Shown here: piece after piece, positions 6,202 to 15,688 of the stretch
Layout of the letters: every line of letters starts with the position of its first letter
Numbering within the stretch: the first letter of the stretch is position 1
DNA from: CAYRJD01 sp965212125
Lineage (GTDB): Bacteria; Actinomycetota; Acidimicrobiia; Acidimicrobiales; Poriferisodalaceae
Reading direction: 5' to 3'
Length of the DNA: 64,000 nt
Assembly (NCBI GenBank): GCA_965212125.1
Contig: OZ243045.1
Coordinates: 1-64,000, forward strand
Notes under the pieces: model-generated
What the model was told of the DNA's origin: nothing
Databases searched by the model: none
What the model saw: the letters and a program-made list of their open reading frames with translations, nothing else
Translations under genes and position numbers: made by a program

Positions 6202-9069
6202 TTGCCATTGCTTAGCTTGCCGTTGCTCAGCCGAACAAAAACCAGCCGCCCTGAGCCGTGTTCGCAGCGGCGTCAGCAGGCACGGCGGCCGCGGCGGAAG
6301 CGAGCGCGACTGCGGAAGCGGGCACCGCTGCTCGCAGCGCTGACCGCCGTTCTGGCCGCGGCGCTGTCCGTGCTGCTGGTAGCCGACGCCACCCACCCGG
6401 CGGCGGCTGCGAACAGCGCCACGGAATACCTTGACGAAAACAACGACCGACCGTTCGGCGGCATCAATCGCTACTACACCGCATCGGCACTAGCCGACCA
6501 ACTAATCACCACCCACAGCGGATCGCTGAACCTATTTGACACGCTGGTCATCACATCGGGCACAGGCAAGGCGCCGGATGCTGCGATAGGCAGCGGGCTG
6601 GCCGGCGCACGTGAAGCGGCCCTCCTGCTAACCGAAACAGACCAGCTCCACCCCCTCGCTGAGCGATTCATCGAGCGCAACGACATCCGTGAAGTGCTTG
6701 TGTTGGGCGGCCCGCAAGCCATATCGCAAACCGTGATTGATGAGCTTGCCGAAATAGATCAGCTGAGCGAAACCGACATAATCCGTGTCGCTGGCGAAGA
6801 CCGCATTGCGACTTCAGTGGCGGTCGCCCGCATGCTGGGTGAGCCTGGCGAATATTGCGACAGCGGGCTGGTGTCGGCGATCCTGGTCAACGCCAACTCA
6901 CCTGTCGACGCCGCGGTGGTTGCGCCGCTGGCTTACAAGCTCAAACTGCCCGTGCTCTACACGAACACGGATTCGCTGACACCGCAGATCACCGCGTACC
7001 TAACCGAAGCTGAGATCGAACACGTCGTGGTCATGGGCAGCACCGCTGAACTGTCGCCAGCGATCATCGTCGCCGCGCAAGCCGCTGGCGTGATGAACAG
7101 CACACGCATTGAGGGCAACACCCCCGCCGCACGATCGGCAACCCTCGCCGCCAACTTGCAGCGGTGCAATCGCGTTGCCGTAGCCGACGCAACGTTCGCT
7201 TTGGTTGATGCCCGCAACCCCCTGGATGCGGCTGCGGCAGGCCCCCTGTTGGGCGCCGGGCTTGGTGCGCCCAACAGAAGTGGAGGCGGCGGCGGAGCCT
7301 CTTCGCAGGCGCTGGTTCCGATCCTGCTGGTTGATGACACACTGCCCAGCGAAGTCAGCCTGCTGCTGGAAAAAACCCGCCGCCAAGATGCGACCGAAGC
7401 CTTTGTCAGCGCCCAGCTAGTCGCCCTGGGCGGAACCGAACGCATATCGGATGCGGTCATGGAAGCCGCCCTAGATGCGGTGGTCACCTCGCCGCCCTTG
7501 ACGGCACAGATCGCCGCAACCGTCGACTCTGACACGGTGACGATTTCGTTTTCCGATGCAGTAACCGATGAGCCGGCGACCACGGTTGCCGGGCTGGCGC
7601 AGCACGACGTCAAGCGCAGGGATAACTATTTCGTGGCAGGTTCGGCGCTGCTGCCAGCCGACCAATTTAAAATCAACGGCCGCACCGTCATCATTGAGTT
7701 GGCGAGCTACACGCTCCAAGCAGGCGACATCATCGAGGTAGCCAACGGGGCGATCAAGGGAGCCGCCGACGACAACCGCACCGTGAAAGGCGTGCGACTG
7801 GTTGTGCTGGAGGCGAAGCCAGACCTAAACCGGCCCGAACTGAGCCTGGAGCTGGCGCAAAACTCGCCGGTGGTGGTGGTGCTGGTGGATGAGGCAAATC
7901 CGCTGGGCGCCGAAAGCAAGCCGTTGGCGGCTGGCGATATCAACGTTGAGCGTGCCGACGGTACGACTGTTCCGCTGGCTGAGAACGCGGTGGTGATGGC
8001 GGCTGATGGGCGGCGGTATGTCGTTGATTTGCAGGGTGATTTGCGCTTGCAAGTTGGCGATGTGGTGAGAGTGGCGGCGGATGCGATAAGAGACGCAAGC
8101 GGTCGCAGCAGTCGCTCGCGCCGAGCGACCGTTGTTAGCAACCAGGCATCGCCCCGGGTGGTTACCGCAACTATTTCCGATGAGGAGACTCTGATCGACC
8201 CGGGAGTGGACGGCCTGATTGGCACCGCCGACGATGTTGTGCGCGTCGCCCGGTTGCGTCTGAGGATGGCTGGGGAAGATGCCGCGCCGGGTACTTGGGT
8301 GGCCTGCGATGTGTCCGCCGGTGAAGACTGCCTGCCAGAGTTTGAATTGAAGGCGCGCACCAACGGCCGTGAAAACGGAGTGGCAGGCAACAAGTGGAGC
8401 CTGCAGTTGAGCTACGACGCCACCGTCAGCGAAATAGAAGCGGTCGCCACGACCGGCCGATCGGTCGTTTCGGTCACCTACGGAGCCGCCGCCAGAGTCT
8501 CCGATGTCATCGCCGCCCTGCAAGCAAACGATGCGGTCGTCTCACGATTTGAGATCTTGGATTCGCACGAAGCGGCCGACCCGCTGATGCGCCCACCGCC
8601 GCCATCCGCCAACGGAGCAGGCCCGTCCGCCGATTCGGTGCTGCTGAAATTCTCCGGTGGTGCGGGCCGCGTCAAGCTAAAACTGACCTACAACGATGTG
8701 CTGGCTGCGTTCAACGGCATCAATTTCGACGGCACAAATCTTGACGGCGCTGGCACTGGCAGCGACACCAATACCGCCATCTGCGCCCTACCCGCCAACA
8801 GCCCTGCGTCTCTCGTCGATCTGCGCGCCGGCGGAGCCTTGAGGGCAGCCCAAACGAGCACGGCTTTTGTCGGCTCTCCAACCGATCCGATTATCTGGGA
8901 AATCGCATACGACCCGCCCGCCCGCACAGCGACAGTCACGCTGACGTCAAGTACCGATCAGCTACCTACCGCGGCGAGCACGCTGGTGCTGCCCGCCGGA
9001 TTGGGTGTGAACTTTGATTGCGCGCTCAGCGCAGCGGTGGACGAGCAGCGCTTACTAGACATCAAATAA
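6202..9069 (+). CDS. Secreted CWB2 cell-wall-binding protein with Ig-like domains, 955 aa
   Basis: A large exported protein. After an unusually Arg-rich N-terminus (residues 23-45) comes a hydrophobic signal segment ending HPAAAAN. Residues about 80-390 hold three degenerate cell-wall-binding repeat 2 modules (RYYTASALADQLI..., VAGEDRIATSVAVAR..., RIEGNTPAARSATLA...), each with the VLVLGG or VVVMGS strand. Two or three beta-rich SbsA-like Ig modules follow (VTISFSDAV..., then another near residue 540). A late module contains GVAGNKWSL, a pattern also found in the protein at 21781-24267. TTG 6202 is the first start, and the true start could be further in. The protein should attach to the cell wall; its ligand is unknown. 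Confidence 0.8.
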   Translation: MPLLSLPLLSRTKTSRPEPCSQRRQQARRPRRKRARLRKRAPLLAALTAVLAAALSVLLVADATHPAAAANSATEYLDENNDRPFGGINRYYTASALADQLITTHSGSLNLFDTLVITSGTGKAPDAAIGSGLAGAREAALLLTETDQLHPLAERFIERNDIREVLVLGGPQAISQTVIDELAEIDQLSETDIIRVAGEDRIATSVAVARMLGEPGEYCDSGLVSAILVNANSPVDAAVVAPLAYKLKLPVLYTNTDSLTPQITAYLTEAEIEHVVVMGSTAELSPAIIVAAQAAGVMNSTRIEGNTPAARSATLAANLQRCNRVAVADATFALVDARNPLDAAAAGPLLGAGLGAPNRSGGGGGASSQALVPILLVDDTLPSEVSLLLEKTRRQDATEAFVSAQLVALGGTERISDAVMEAALDAVVTSPPLTAQIAATVDSDTVTISFSDAVTDEPATTVAGLAQHDVKRRDNYFVAGSALLPADQFKINGRTVIIELASYTLQAGDIIEVANGAIKGAADDNRTVKGVRLVVLEAKPDLNRPELSLELAQNSPVVVVLVDEANPLGAESKPLAAGDINVERADGTTVPLAENAVVMAADGRRYVVDLQGDLRLQVGDVVRVAADAIRDASGRSSRSRRATVVSNQASPRVVTATISDEETLIDPGVDGLIGTADDVVRVARLRLRMAGEDAAPGTWVACDVSAGEDCLPEFELKARTNGRENGVAGNKWSLQLSYDATVSEIEAVATTGRSVVSVTYGAAARVSDVIAALQANDAVVSRFEILDSHEAADPLMRPPPPSANGAGPSADSVLLKFSGGAGRVKLKLTYNDVLAAFNGINFDGTNLDGAGTGSDTNTAICALPANSPASLVDLRAGGALRAAQTSTAFVGSPTDPIIWEIAYDPPARTATVTLTSSTDQLPTAASTLVLPAGLGVNFDCALSAAVDEQRLLDIK

Positions 9070-9118
9070 TCCAGAACGCAACGGGCAAACCAACAACGAA
9101 AACAGAAAGGCAGCGACA

Positions 9119-9967
9119 ATGAAATTCGGACTTATGTCAGCCAACCTGATGGGCAACGTTGACGGCGAATCCGCCGCCGTAACCGCCCGCCAAGCCGAGC
9201 AGGTTGGCTTCAACTCGATCTGGGTGGTAGAGCACGCCGTGGTTCCAAAGTCGTACGCATCCACCTACCCCTACGACGATGGCGGGCGCTTGTTCAAAGG
9301 CTCGAGCCAACTTGACCACTCCGACCCGCTCATCTGGTTGGCATTTGCGGCCGGTGCCACCACGTCCATCCGCTTGGCAACCGGAGTATTGATCCTGCCG
9401 CAACGGAATCCGCTGGTGCTTGCCAAGGCCGTCGCGTCGTTGGATCGTCTAAGCGTCGGGCGCCTTGACTTCGGCGTCGGTGTGGGCTGGTTGCGCGAAG
9501 AGTTTGAAGCGTTGGGCGTGCCATTTGAACGGCGGGGCGCACGGACGGACGAATACATAGAGGCGATGCGGGTGCTGTGGACGCAAGAAGAGGCCGAGTT
9601 TCACGGCGAGTTCGTTGATTTTGAGCCGGTGTATTGCCAGCCCAAGCCGGTTCAGCAGCCGTTGCCGATTCTGATTGGCGGCCACAGTGAGCGAGCGGCC
9701 CGCCGCGCCGGCGAGTTCGGCGATGTGTTCTTTCCGGCCGAGCGACCGCCGGAGTTTCTAGCCGAGCTGTACGCCAGCGCTAAGAACCATGCCGCAGCCG
9801 CCGGGCGCGATCCGGATGCCTTGCAGTTGTGGACCTCTAGCTACGGCGACCGCTCGCATCTAGATGAGCTTGCTGCGATCGGCGTCAGTCAGGTGATGCT
9901 GCCAGCCAAGCCAGCCGACCAGCTGGAAGAGCGCTACGCCCAGTTGCTGGCCGACTACGGCGACTAG
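9119..9967 (+). CDS. F420-dependent LLM-class oxidoreductase (TIGR03619-like)
   Basis: A 282-residue luciferase-like barrel protein with the features of the F420-dependent group found in actinobacteria: FNSIWVVEHAVVP, the RLATGVLILPQRNPLVLAK block, LDRLSVGRLDFGVGVGW and PILIGGHSERAARRAGEFGD. AAAGG precedes ATG 9119. The enzyme would move hydride between reduced F420 and an unknown substrate. It follows the CWB2 gene by 49 bp with no visible link in function. The cofactor assignment rests on family similarity, not on a diagnostic residue. Confidence 0.87.
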   Translation: MKFGLMSANLMGNVDGESAAVTARQAEQVGFNSIWVVEHAVVPKSYASTYPYDDGGRLFKGSSQLDHSDPLIWLAFAAGATTSIRLATGVLILPQRNPLVLAKAVASLDRLSVGRLDFGVGVGWLREEFEALGVPFERRGARTDEYIEAMRVLWTQEEAEFHGEFVDFEPVYCQPKPVQQPLPILIGGHSERAARRAGEFGDVFFPAERPPEFLAELYASAKNHAAAAGRDPDALQLWTSSYGDRSHLDELAAIGVSQVMLPAKPADQLEERYAQLLADYGD

Positions 9968-9977
9968 CTGGCGCCGA

Positions 9978-11186
9978 CTAGCTGCTCTGCTCGGCTAGCG
10001 CCTTGACGCCCTCCACGCACTGAGTCATATTCGCCAGGTGCTCTTGTTGGCGCCTGGCAATAATGCGTGCCTCTTTGTCGGGCATCGCGTCAATGGCGCC
10101 CGACAATCCCGACTCCCCGGGACCCAGCCGCATCGTGTGACGCAGTCGGCTGCGCTGCCCGTGGAGCCAGTCAATCTCCCAGCGCCAGCGCGCCCCCGCC
10201 ACTTGTTCGCTTTCGCCGGTCGCCCAGCCAAACACAACGTCGGGCTCCCACTGGGTAACGGTCAGCGCCGCCTGCCATTCGCCGATGGCGGGATGGGTGT
10301 TGTGCCCGGTGAACTGCGACCCCACGCCAGGCGCATCGCCGCCCTCGTTCCATTCGGCGCGCACAAACTCCTCGGAGAAATTAGCGCCGATGTTGATGTC
10401 GCTAACCAACTCCCACAACCGCTGCGGCGAAGCGTCAACGTCAACCTCCACAGTGACACCGGGACCCTCGCTCATAGCGCGCGCCGCCGACTCATCACGC
10501 GCCTCATAGGTGTGACCCCAGTGGTCAAAGTAGGTGATCTCCGGCGAGCGCCGTCGCGGCACCGCCCCAAACTCCGTGCCCTTGGAATACGCCAGCGGCA
10601 GCAGCGCAACCGGCGTAACTCCGGCCGGGATGCCGAGCAGCTCGCGCAGTTCGGCTTCTTTGTTGAGGATCGCAGTGGTCCACGCCGTGGCCAGCCCTCT
10701 GGCACGAGCCGCCAAACAAAAACTCCAAGCCGACTGCAGCACCGAATCGAACAAGCCGGGCTTGCCGCTGTTGTCGTGCTCGCCCCAGACGCAAGGAATG
10801 ACAATGACCGGAACGTCTGCCAGATTTTCAGCCAAGTGAGCGGCGGACTTCATAACGCCAGCCATCGGATGGTCGCTGCCGGCGGTGGCGTCTCGCCCCT
10901 CGCCCATGAACTCGCCGACGATTGAAAAATACATCTCGCCCAGCGCTTGACGTTGCTGCGGATCACGCACCACCAGCCAGCGGCGACTTGACTGATTGCC
11001 GCCGCCCGGCCCTTGCTCGGCGATGTCGATGCAGTCGGTAATCACATCGTTGGGCACGGGGCGGTCGCAATCCAGCCGCAGCCGCACCGAGCGGGTGGTG
11101 CTGAGCACGCCATCGACGGAGGCGAGATCAACGTTGGCGACGTCGTAGCGAGCGGGAACGTGTGGGTTTAGTGGTGGCTGATTCAT
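9978..11186 (-). CDS. Nitroreductase fused to an SRPBCC (START-like) domain
   Basis: A two-domain protein. Residues about 30-225 are a nitroreductase-family flavoprotein (TTRSVRLRLDCDRPVPNDV, AWSFCLAARARGLATAWTT, RELLGIPAGVTPVALLPLAY). Residues about 245-400 are an SRPBCC/polyketide-cyclase-like domain (VTVEVDVDASPQRLWELVSD, then VVFGWATGE and RWRWEIDWL) with a hydrophobic ligand pocket. The nitroreductase half is paralogous to the gene at 18573. The frame opens at 11216, but ATG 11186 (MNQPPLNPHVPARYDV) is the more natural start. It is divergent from the aminotransferase. The fusion suggests a bulky bound substrate delivered to the flavin; the substrate is unknown. Confidence 0.82.
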   Translation of the reverse strand: MNQPPLNPHVPARYDVANVDLASVDGVLSTTRSVRLRLDCDRPVPNDVITDCIDIAEQGPGGGNQSSRRWLVVRDPQQRQALGEMYFSIVGEFMGEGRDATAGSDHPMAGVMKSAAHLAENLADVPVIVIPCVWGEHDNSGKPGLFDSVLQSAWSFCLAARARGLATAWTTAILNKEAELRELLGIPAGVTPVALLPLAYSKGTEFGAVPRRRSPEITYFDHWGHTYEARDESAARAMSEGPGVTVEVDVDASPQRLWELVSDINIGANFSEEFVRAEWNEGGDAPGVGSQFTGHNTHPAIGEWQAALTVTQWEPDVVFGWATGESEQVAGARWRWEIDWLHGQRSRLRHTMRLGPGESGLSGAIDAMPDKEARIIARRQQEHLANMTQCVEGVKALAEQSS

Positions 11187-11247
11187 AGGCGCAGTCTGCC
11201 AAACGAACGCCCGCACCTGCCCGTTTAGCGGCCGTAGATTTGCGGGT

Positions 11248-12492
11248 GTGAGCGTGAGTGCGAATGCGGCGAACGAACCGGCGGGACCAGTGGGCGAACC
11301 GCAGCCAGCGGGGCCAAGCCCGCAGCCGTCAGCGCCCTATCTGGTCGAGCGCATGCGGGGGTTCGGCGAAACCATCTTCGCTGAGATGTCCGCGCTCGCC
11401 ACTCGCACCGGCGCCATCAACTTGGGGCAAGGGTTTCCAGACACCGACGGCCCGGCGGAGGTCTTAAACGCAGCCAAGGCAGCCATCGACAGCGGCACCG
11501 CCAATCAATATCCGCCCGGCATCGGTGTCGCCGAACTGCGCCACGCCATCGCCGATCATCAACAACGTTTCTGGGGTCTCAGCTTCGACCCCGACACCGA
11601 GGTGCTAGTTACCGCTGGCGCCAGCGAAGCACTTGCGGCGGCGATCATGGCCTTATGCGAGGCTGGCGATGAGGTGGTCACCTTTGAGCCGTGGTTTGAT
11701 CTCTACTCAGCGGCGATCGCCCTGGCCGGTGCGAAAAAGAAAGTGGTAACCCTGCGCCCGCCCGACTACGGGTTTGACCCGGCCGAGCTGACGGCCGCCG
11801 TCACGGAACGCACCCGGCTGATACTGCTCAACTCGCCCCACAACCCCACCGGCAAGGTCTTCAGCCGCAGCGAGCTTGAGTGCATCGCCAAGCTGGCGAT
11901 TGAGCGAGACCTGATCGTGGTGACCGACGAGGTGTACGAGCATCTTGTCTTTGACGGCGAACACATACCGATCGCCACCCTGCCCGGCATGGCCGACCGT
12001 ACCGTCACCATCTCATCGGGCGGCAAAACGTTTGCGGTAACGGGCTGGAAGATCGGCTGGGTGTGCGCGAAACCGGAGCTGCTGGACGCAGTGCGCACGG
12101 TCAAGCAGTTTCTTACCTTCGTCAGCGGCGGACCGTTTCAATACGCCATCGCGGTCGGGCTGGCGCTCGGCAATGATTTTTTTGCGAGCCAAGCCAAAGA
12201 CCTGCAGCAAAAGCGCGACTACCTGTGCGACGGTTTAGCGGCGGCTGGTTTTGAGGTGTTCAAGCCGGCTGGCACATATTTCGTTACCACCGACATCACA
12301 TCGGTCGGCTACCAAGACGGCGTTGAGTTCTGCCGCCAACTGCCCGAGCTTTGCGGTGTCGCCGCCGTGCCGAATGTCGTTTTGTACGACAACGAACACG
12401 AGGGCAGATCGCTGGTGCGATTCGCATTTTGCAAGCGATCCGAGGTGCTGGAAGAAGCAGTGTCGCGCCTGGCTGCGCTGGCTGCCCGGTAG
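11248..12492 (+). CDS. Class I PLP aminotransferase, DapC-like
   Basis: A fold-type I aminotransferase of 414 residues with a Pro/Ala-rich N-terminal tail. Conserved blocks are INLGQGFPDTDGP, NQYPPGIGVAELR, LLNSPHNPTGKVFS, TDEVYEHLVFD and the PLP lysine in SSGGKTFAVTGWKIGW. It resembles the actinobacterial N-succinyldiaminopimelate aminotransferase (Rv0858c group) and kynurenine/methionine aminotransferases, so a role in lysine/diaminopimelate synthesis is likely but not proven. GTG 11248 is the first start; the conserved part begins at about residue 30 (YLVERMRGFG). Confidence 0.85.
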   Translation: MSVSANAANEPAGPVGEPQPAGPSPQPSAPYLVERMRGFGETIFAEMSALATRTGAINLGQGFPDTDGPAEVLNAAKAAIDSGTANQYPPGIGVAELRHAIADHQQRFWGLSFDPDTEVLVTAGASEALAAAIMALCEAGDEVVTFEPWFDLYSAAIALAGAKKKVVTLRPPDYGFDPAELTAAVTERTRLILLNSPHNPTGKVFSRSELECIAKLAIERDLIVVTDEVYEHLVFDGEHIPIATLPGMADRTVTISSGGKTFAVTGWKIGWVCAKPELLDAVRTVKQFLTFVSGGPFQYAIAVGLALGNDFFASQAKDLQQKRDYLCDGLAAAGFEVFKPAGTYFVTTDITSVGYQDGVEFCRQLPELCGVAAVPNVVLYDNEHEGRSLVRFAFCKRSEVLEEAVSRLAALAAR

Positions 12493-12567
12493 CTGGCCGA
12501 TAGCACTGACACGCCACCTGATCGGCCGCACTGACACACCGCCGCCGACTGCATTAGCTTTGCCGCC

Positions 12568-12876
12568 ATGAGCTTTATTGAAATGCGCAAATATCGACTA
12601 ACCGTCGGCGGTCCGGCGCAATGGAAAGAGATATATCTCAAGCAGGGCTATGAGGTCCAGCGCAAATATCTGGGCGAGCCGGTCGGCTACTACCTAACCG
12701 AGTTCGGCGAGATTAACGAAATCATCCACATGTGGCGCTACGAAAGCATGGAAGACCGCACCGCCAAACGAGCCGCAATGATTGCCGACCCCAAATGGAT
12801 TGAGTTCCTCCTGGCAATTCGCCCGCTGGTTGAAACACAGACCACATCAATCTTGACCGAGGTACTGGACAAGTAA
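12568..12876 (+). CDS. NIPSNAP family protein
   Basis: A 102-residue alpha/beta-barrel dimer protein beginning MSFIEMRKYRLTVGG, with the family pattern IEMRxYxL...W...Y......G.......GEINEIIHMWRYESMEDR. NIPSNAP proteins often sit beside catabolic enzymes, and their role is poorly defined. The stop codon overlaps the start of the aldolase gene by one base (TAATG), so the two are translationally coupled. Confidence 0.88.
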   Translation: MSFIEMRKYRLTVGGPAQWKEIYLKQGYEVQRKYLGEPVGYYLTEFGEINEIIHMWRYESMEDRTAKRAAMIADPKWIEFLLAIRPLVETQTTSILTEVLDK

Positions 12877-13739
12877 TGCACAACACGATGATGCAAACCT
12901 GGCAGTCGGGCGGCGAAACGCTGGGCTGCTGGCTGAGCATGCCTTCCACCCACGCCGCGGAGATTGTCGGGCTGGTCGGGTTTGACTACGTCTGCGTTGA
13001 CATGCAGCACGGGGTGGCGGATTATCAGGTTGCGGTTGACATGATCGGCATGATCGGCGCGACCGCCGGCGGGGCAACTCCGATAGTGCGAGTGCCGTGG
13101 AACGAGCCCGGCATCATCGGCCGCATGCTTGACGCGGGTGCGCGCGGCGTGGTTATTCCGATGGTGAACTCCCGCGCCGAAGCCGAAGCCGCGGTGAGAG
13201 CGTGCAAGTACCCACCGCTTGGGGCGCGCAGTTTCGGTCCGGTGTTGGCTGGCACCCGAGCCAGCGAGCCAGGCAGCAACTATTTCGAAACGGCCAACGA
13301 CACCAATGCGTGCATACCGATGATTGAAACCCGTGAGGCGGTTGAGGCTTTGGACGACATCTTGGCCACGCCCGGCGTTGACGCCATCTATGTGGGGCCA
13401 GCCGACCTGTCAATCAGCTACGGCTACGGACCCGGCTACAGCGACGAGCACGACGACTACCGCGAAGCCCTGGAGCACATCGCTAGCGCCTGCGCCAGTC
13501 ACGGTGTGGTGCCCGGCATTCACTGCACGGCGGGGCTTAGCGCAAACCGACGCGCCAAGGGCTTTCGCATGCAAACGATTGGCTCCGACGCGCTGGCGGT
13601 GGGCCGTGGCCTAAGGGAAGACCTGAAGACGTCACGCACGAGCGGGCTAGGTGACGGCGGCGGTTCTATGGCGGCGGGGGCGGCTGCGGCTGGGGCAGCG
13701 GCGGCGAGCGATTCTGCGGACGACACTAAGATTTATTAG
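12876..13739 (+). CDS. HpcH/HpaI-type aldolase (2-oxo-acid class II aldolase)
   Basis: A TIM-barrel, metal-dependent aldolase of the HpcH/HpaI family that cleaves or forms 4-hydroxy-2-oxo acids to give pyruvate. Visible landmarks are GCWLSMPS, FDYVCVDMQHGVAD (catalytic region), PIVRVPWNEPGIIGRMLDAGARGVVIPMV, IPMIETREAVE (metal Glu) and DAIYVGPADLSISYG (metal Asp). The C-terminal 30 residues are a low-complexity Gly/Ala/Ser tail (GGGSMAAGAAAAGAAAAS) not normally present. It overlaps the upstream NIPSNAP gene by one base. The exact substrate cannot be told. Confidence 0.88.
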   Translation: MHNTMMQTWQSGGETLGCWLSMPSTHAAEIVGLVGFDYVCVDMQHGVADYQVAVDMIGMIGATAGGATPIVRVPWNEPGIIGRMLDAGARGVVIPMVNSRAEAEAAVRACKYPPLGARSFGPVLAGTRASEPGSNYFETANDTNACIPMIETREAVEALDDILATPGVDAIYVGPADLSISYGYGPGYSDEHDDYREALEHIASACASHGVVPGIHCTAGLSANRRAKGFRMQTIGSDALAVGRGLREDLKTSRTSGLGDGGGSMAAGAAAAGAAAASDSADDTKIY

Positions 13740-13758
13740 GCGTAGATTTATTAGGCGG
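13729..13758. repeat. 15-bp tandem duplication across the aldolase stop codon
   Basis: AGATTTATTAGGCGT (13729-13743) is followed by AGATTTATTAGGCGG (13744-13758). The aldolase TAG stop lies in the first copy, so the duplication extended the 3' end without altering the protein. Confidence 0.85.
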
Positions 13759-13797
13759 CTTTGTTAGGCCGACTTTATTGAACGGCGAAAGGCTAAG

Positions 13798-14589
13798 TTG
13801 AGCATGGCGGACAATACGAAAAGTCATGAGGTTGACTACGAGGTATTCGGCAACGACCTGCAATACGTTGAGGTGGAGCTTGACCCCAATGAAGTAGTCA
13901 TCGGCGAGGCTGGCACGATGATGTTTCTTGAAGAAGGCATCACGTTTGAGTCCAAGATGGGCGACGGCACAGAACCCGATCAAGGACTTTTCGGCAAGCT
14001 AAAAGGCGCTGGCAAACGTGCCATCACCGGCGAGTCGTTGTTCCTCACGCATTTCACCAACTCCGGTTCGGGCAAGTCGAAGGTCGGTTTCGCGGCCCCA
14101 TACCCGGGCAAGATCGTGCCAGTTGATCTGGCCGAAATGGGCGGCGAGCTGATCGTGCAGCAAGATGCGTTTTTGTGCGCAGCGTTCGGCACCAAGCTGG
14201 ACATCGCCTTCAACCGCAAGCTCTCTACCGGTTTCTTCGGCGGTGAAGGCTTCATCTTGCAGCGTCTCATCGGCGACGGCATGGCGTTTTTGCACGCGGG
14301 TGGTTCCATCAAGGCCGTCTATTTGGAGAATCAAACCGTCCGCCTGGACACCGGCTGCCTGGTTGCGCTGCAGCCCGCGCTGGATTACTCAATCGAACGA
14401 GCCGGCAACCTTAAGTCAATGGTGTTCGGCGGCGAGGGCTTGTTTTTGGCGACGGTGTCGGGAACCGGCTGGGTTTGGTTGCAGTCGTTGCCATTTGAGC
14501 GGCTTTCAAGCAGAGTGCTGAGCAACGCCGTCGGCTTGAAATCCGACGACTCCAGCGGCATCCTCAGCAACGTTTTCTCGCGCAACTGA
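13798..14589 (+). CDS. AIM24 / TIGR00266 family protein
   Basis: A 263-residue beta-rich protein of the AIM24 family (TRAP-like beta-sandwich). Markers are DLQYVEVELDPNEVVIGEAGTMMFLEEGI, a Gly/Lys loop (GLFGKLKGAGKRAITGESLFLTHF), YPGKIVPVDL, DAFLCA and the GGEGFILQRLIGDGMAFLHAGG block. Family members are widespread, of unknown biochemical function and often linked to envelope stress or membrane proteins. AAAGG five bases before TTG 13798 supports that start; ATG 13804 is close and possible. Confidence 0.87.
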   Translation: MSMADNTKSHEVDYEVFGNDLQYVEVELDPNEVVIGEAGTMMFLEEGITFESKMGDGTEPDQGLFGKLKGAGKRAITGESLFLTHFTNSGSGKSKVGFAAPYPGKIVPVDLAEMGGELIVQQDAFLCAAFGTKLDIAFNRKLSTGFFGGEGFILQRLIGDGMAFLHAGGSIKAVYLENQTVRLDTGCLVALQPALDYSIERAGNLKSMVFGGEGLFLATVSGTGWVWLQSLPFERLSSRVLSNAVGLKSDDSSGILSNVFSRN

Positions 14590-14632
14590 TCTAGCCCACT
14601 TAGCGAAAACCAGCGAAAACTCACCGAGCGCC

Positions 14633-15688
14633 ATGGCTTCTGCATTGAGCTCCGAGCTAGTTGAGGCCGCCGACTTTGTCGCCGCCCAAGAGCTCTACCA
14701 CGAGCACCGCTGGACTGACGGCTTGCCGATCGTGCCGCCGACTAGCCAAGCCGTCAGCGCCTGCCTTGATTGGGCAATGCTGGAGCCGGATCATTTGGTC
14801 GGCGTAGAGCCGGTGCGTGAGCGGATCATCACCGCCGAAAAGCTGGCGATCAATGCCGTGATGGCAGGGTGCTTGCCGCTGCATTTTCCGGTGGTGGTGG
14901 CGGTATGGACGGCGATGCTCGCCCCGGAGTTTCAGCTACACGGCCCGACGGCTTCCACCGGTGGTGCGGCCGTGCTGGTGATTGTGAACGGCCCGATCAC
15001 CACCCAACTCGGCATGGATGCAACGTTCAGCGTGCTTGGCGACACCTGCCGATCGGCTGGCGTGATCGGGCGAGCCGTGCGGCTGGCGCTCATCAATCTG
15101 GCAGACGTGCGCCCCGGCGAGATTGACCGCTCCACTTTGGGTCATCCGGGCAAGCTGAGTTTCTGCATCGCCGAAGACGAACAGAACTCGCCGTGGCCGT
15201 CGCTGGCGCAGGCCCGATTAGGCGACCCCGATGTGTCGGCGGTGACGGTCATGGCGGCGATGGCGCCACGTCAGGTAATGAACGAATGGACGACCGACCC
15301 GGCTGAGATCTGCGAAACAATCGCCGCGGAGATGCGGGCAAACCAGCTCAACTATTCCATCTGGCCTGGCAACTACGCCGTGGTTTTGCCGCCCCAGCTG
15401 CGGGCGCATTTTCAGGCTGCGGGCTGGTCACGCCAGGACGTGTGCGAGCAGATATTTGCCCGGGCGCGTGTGCGGCGAGGCGATTGGGCAGCGGTGGGGA
15501 AGTCGGCTGTCGTGAAAGACCAGCCCGATCGCGAATACGCTGCTATGCGGTCGCCCGATGATCTACTGCTAATCGCAGCAGGCGGGCCAGCGGGTGGCTT
15601 TGCGGCGGTGATTCCGCCGTGGTTAGGAACACGTAGTGCAGCGGTGACGCTGCCAATCGGAGCGTGTGTGGATTGCGAGGTACCGTGA
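14633..15688 (+). CDS. Uncharacterised UGSC-operon protein A, C-terminal CxxC
   Basis: A 351-residue soluble protein of unknown function. I recognise the general pattern from uncharacterised bacterial proteins: TDGLPIVPPT near the N-terminus, KLAINAVMAGCLPLHFPVVV, an NGPITTQLGM block, GRAVRLALINL, and GHPGKLSFCIAEDEQNSPWP. It ends with ACVDC at C345/C348, three residues from its C-terminus, a likely redox or metal site. Its TGA stop overlaps the GTG of the next gene (GTGA), and that gene is in turn one base from the UGSC selenoprotein gene, so the three products are expected to work together. ATG 14633 is the start. Confidence 0.7.
   Translation: MASALSSELVEAADFVAAQELYHEHRWTDGLPIVPPTSQAVSACLDWAMLEPDHLVGVEPVRERIITAEKLAINAVMAGCLPLHFPVVVAVWTAMLAPEFQLHGPTASTGGAAVLVIVNGPITTQLGMDATFSVLGDTCRSAGVIGRAVRLALINLADVRPGEIDRSTLGHPGKLSFCIAEDEQNSPWPSLAQARLGDPDVSAVTVMAAMAPRQVMNEWTTDPAEICETIAAEMRANQLNYSIWPGNYAVVLPPQLRAHFQAAGWSRQDVCEQIFARARVRRGDWAAVGKSAVVKDQPDREYAAMRSPDDLLLIAAGGPAGGFAAVIPPWLGTRSAAVTLPIGACVDCEVP

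Noticed and set aside
10038..10925. Long open frame on the plus strand
   Set aside because: It is antisense to the nitroreductase-SRPBCC gene and caused by its GC-ending codons; the translation has no recognisable motif.
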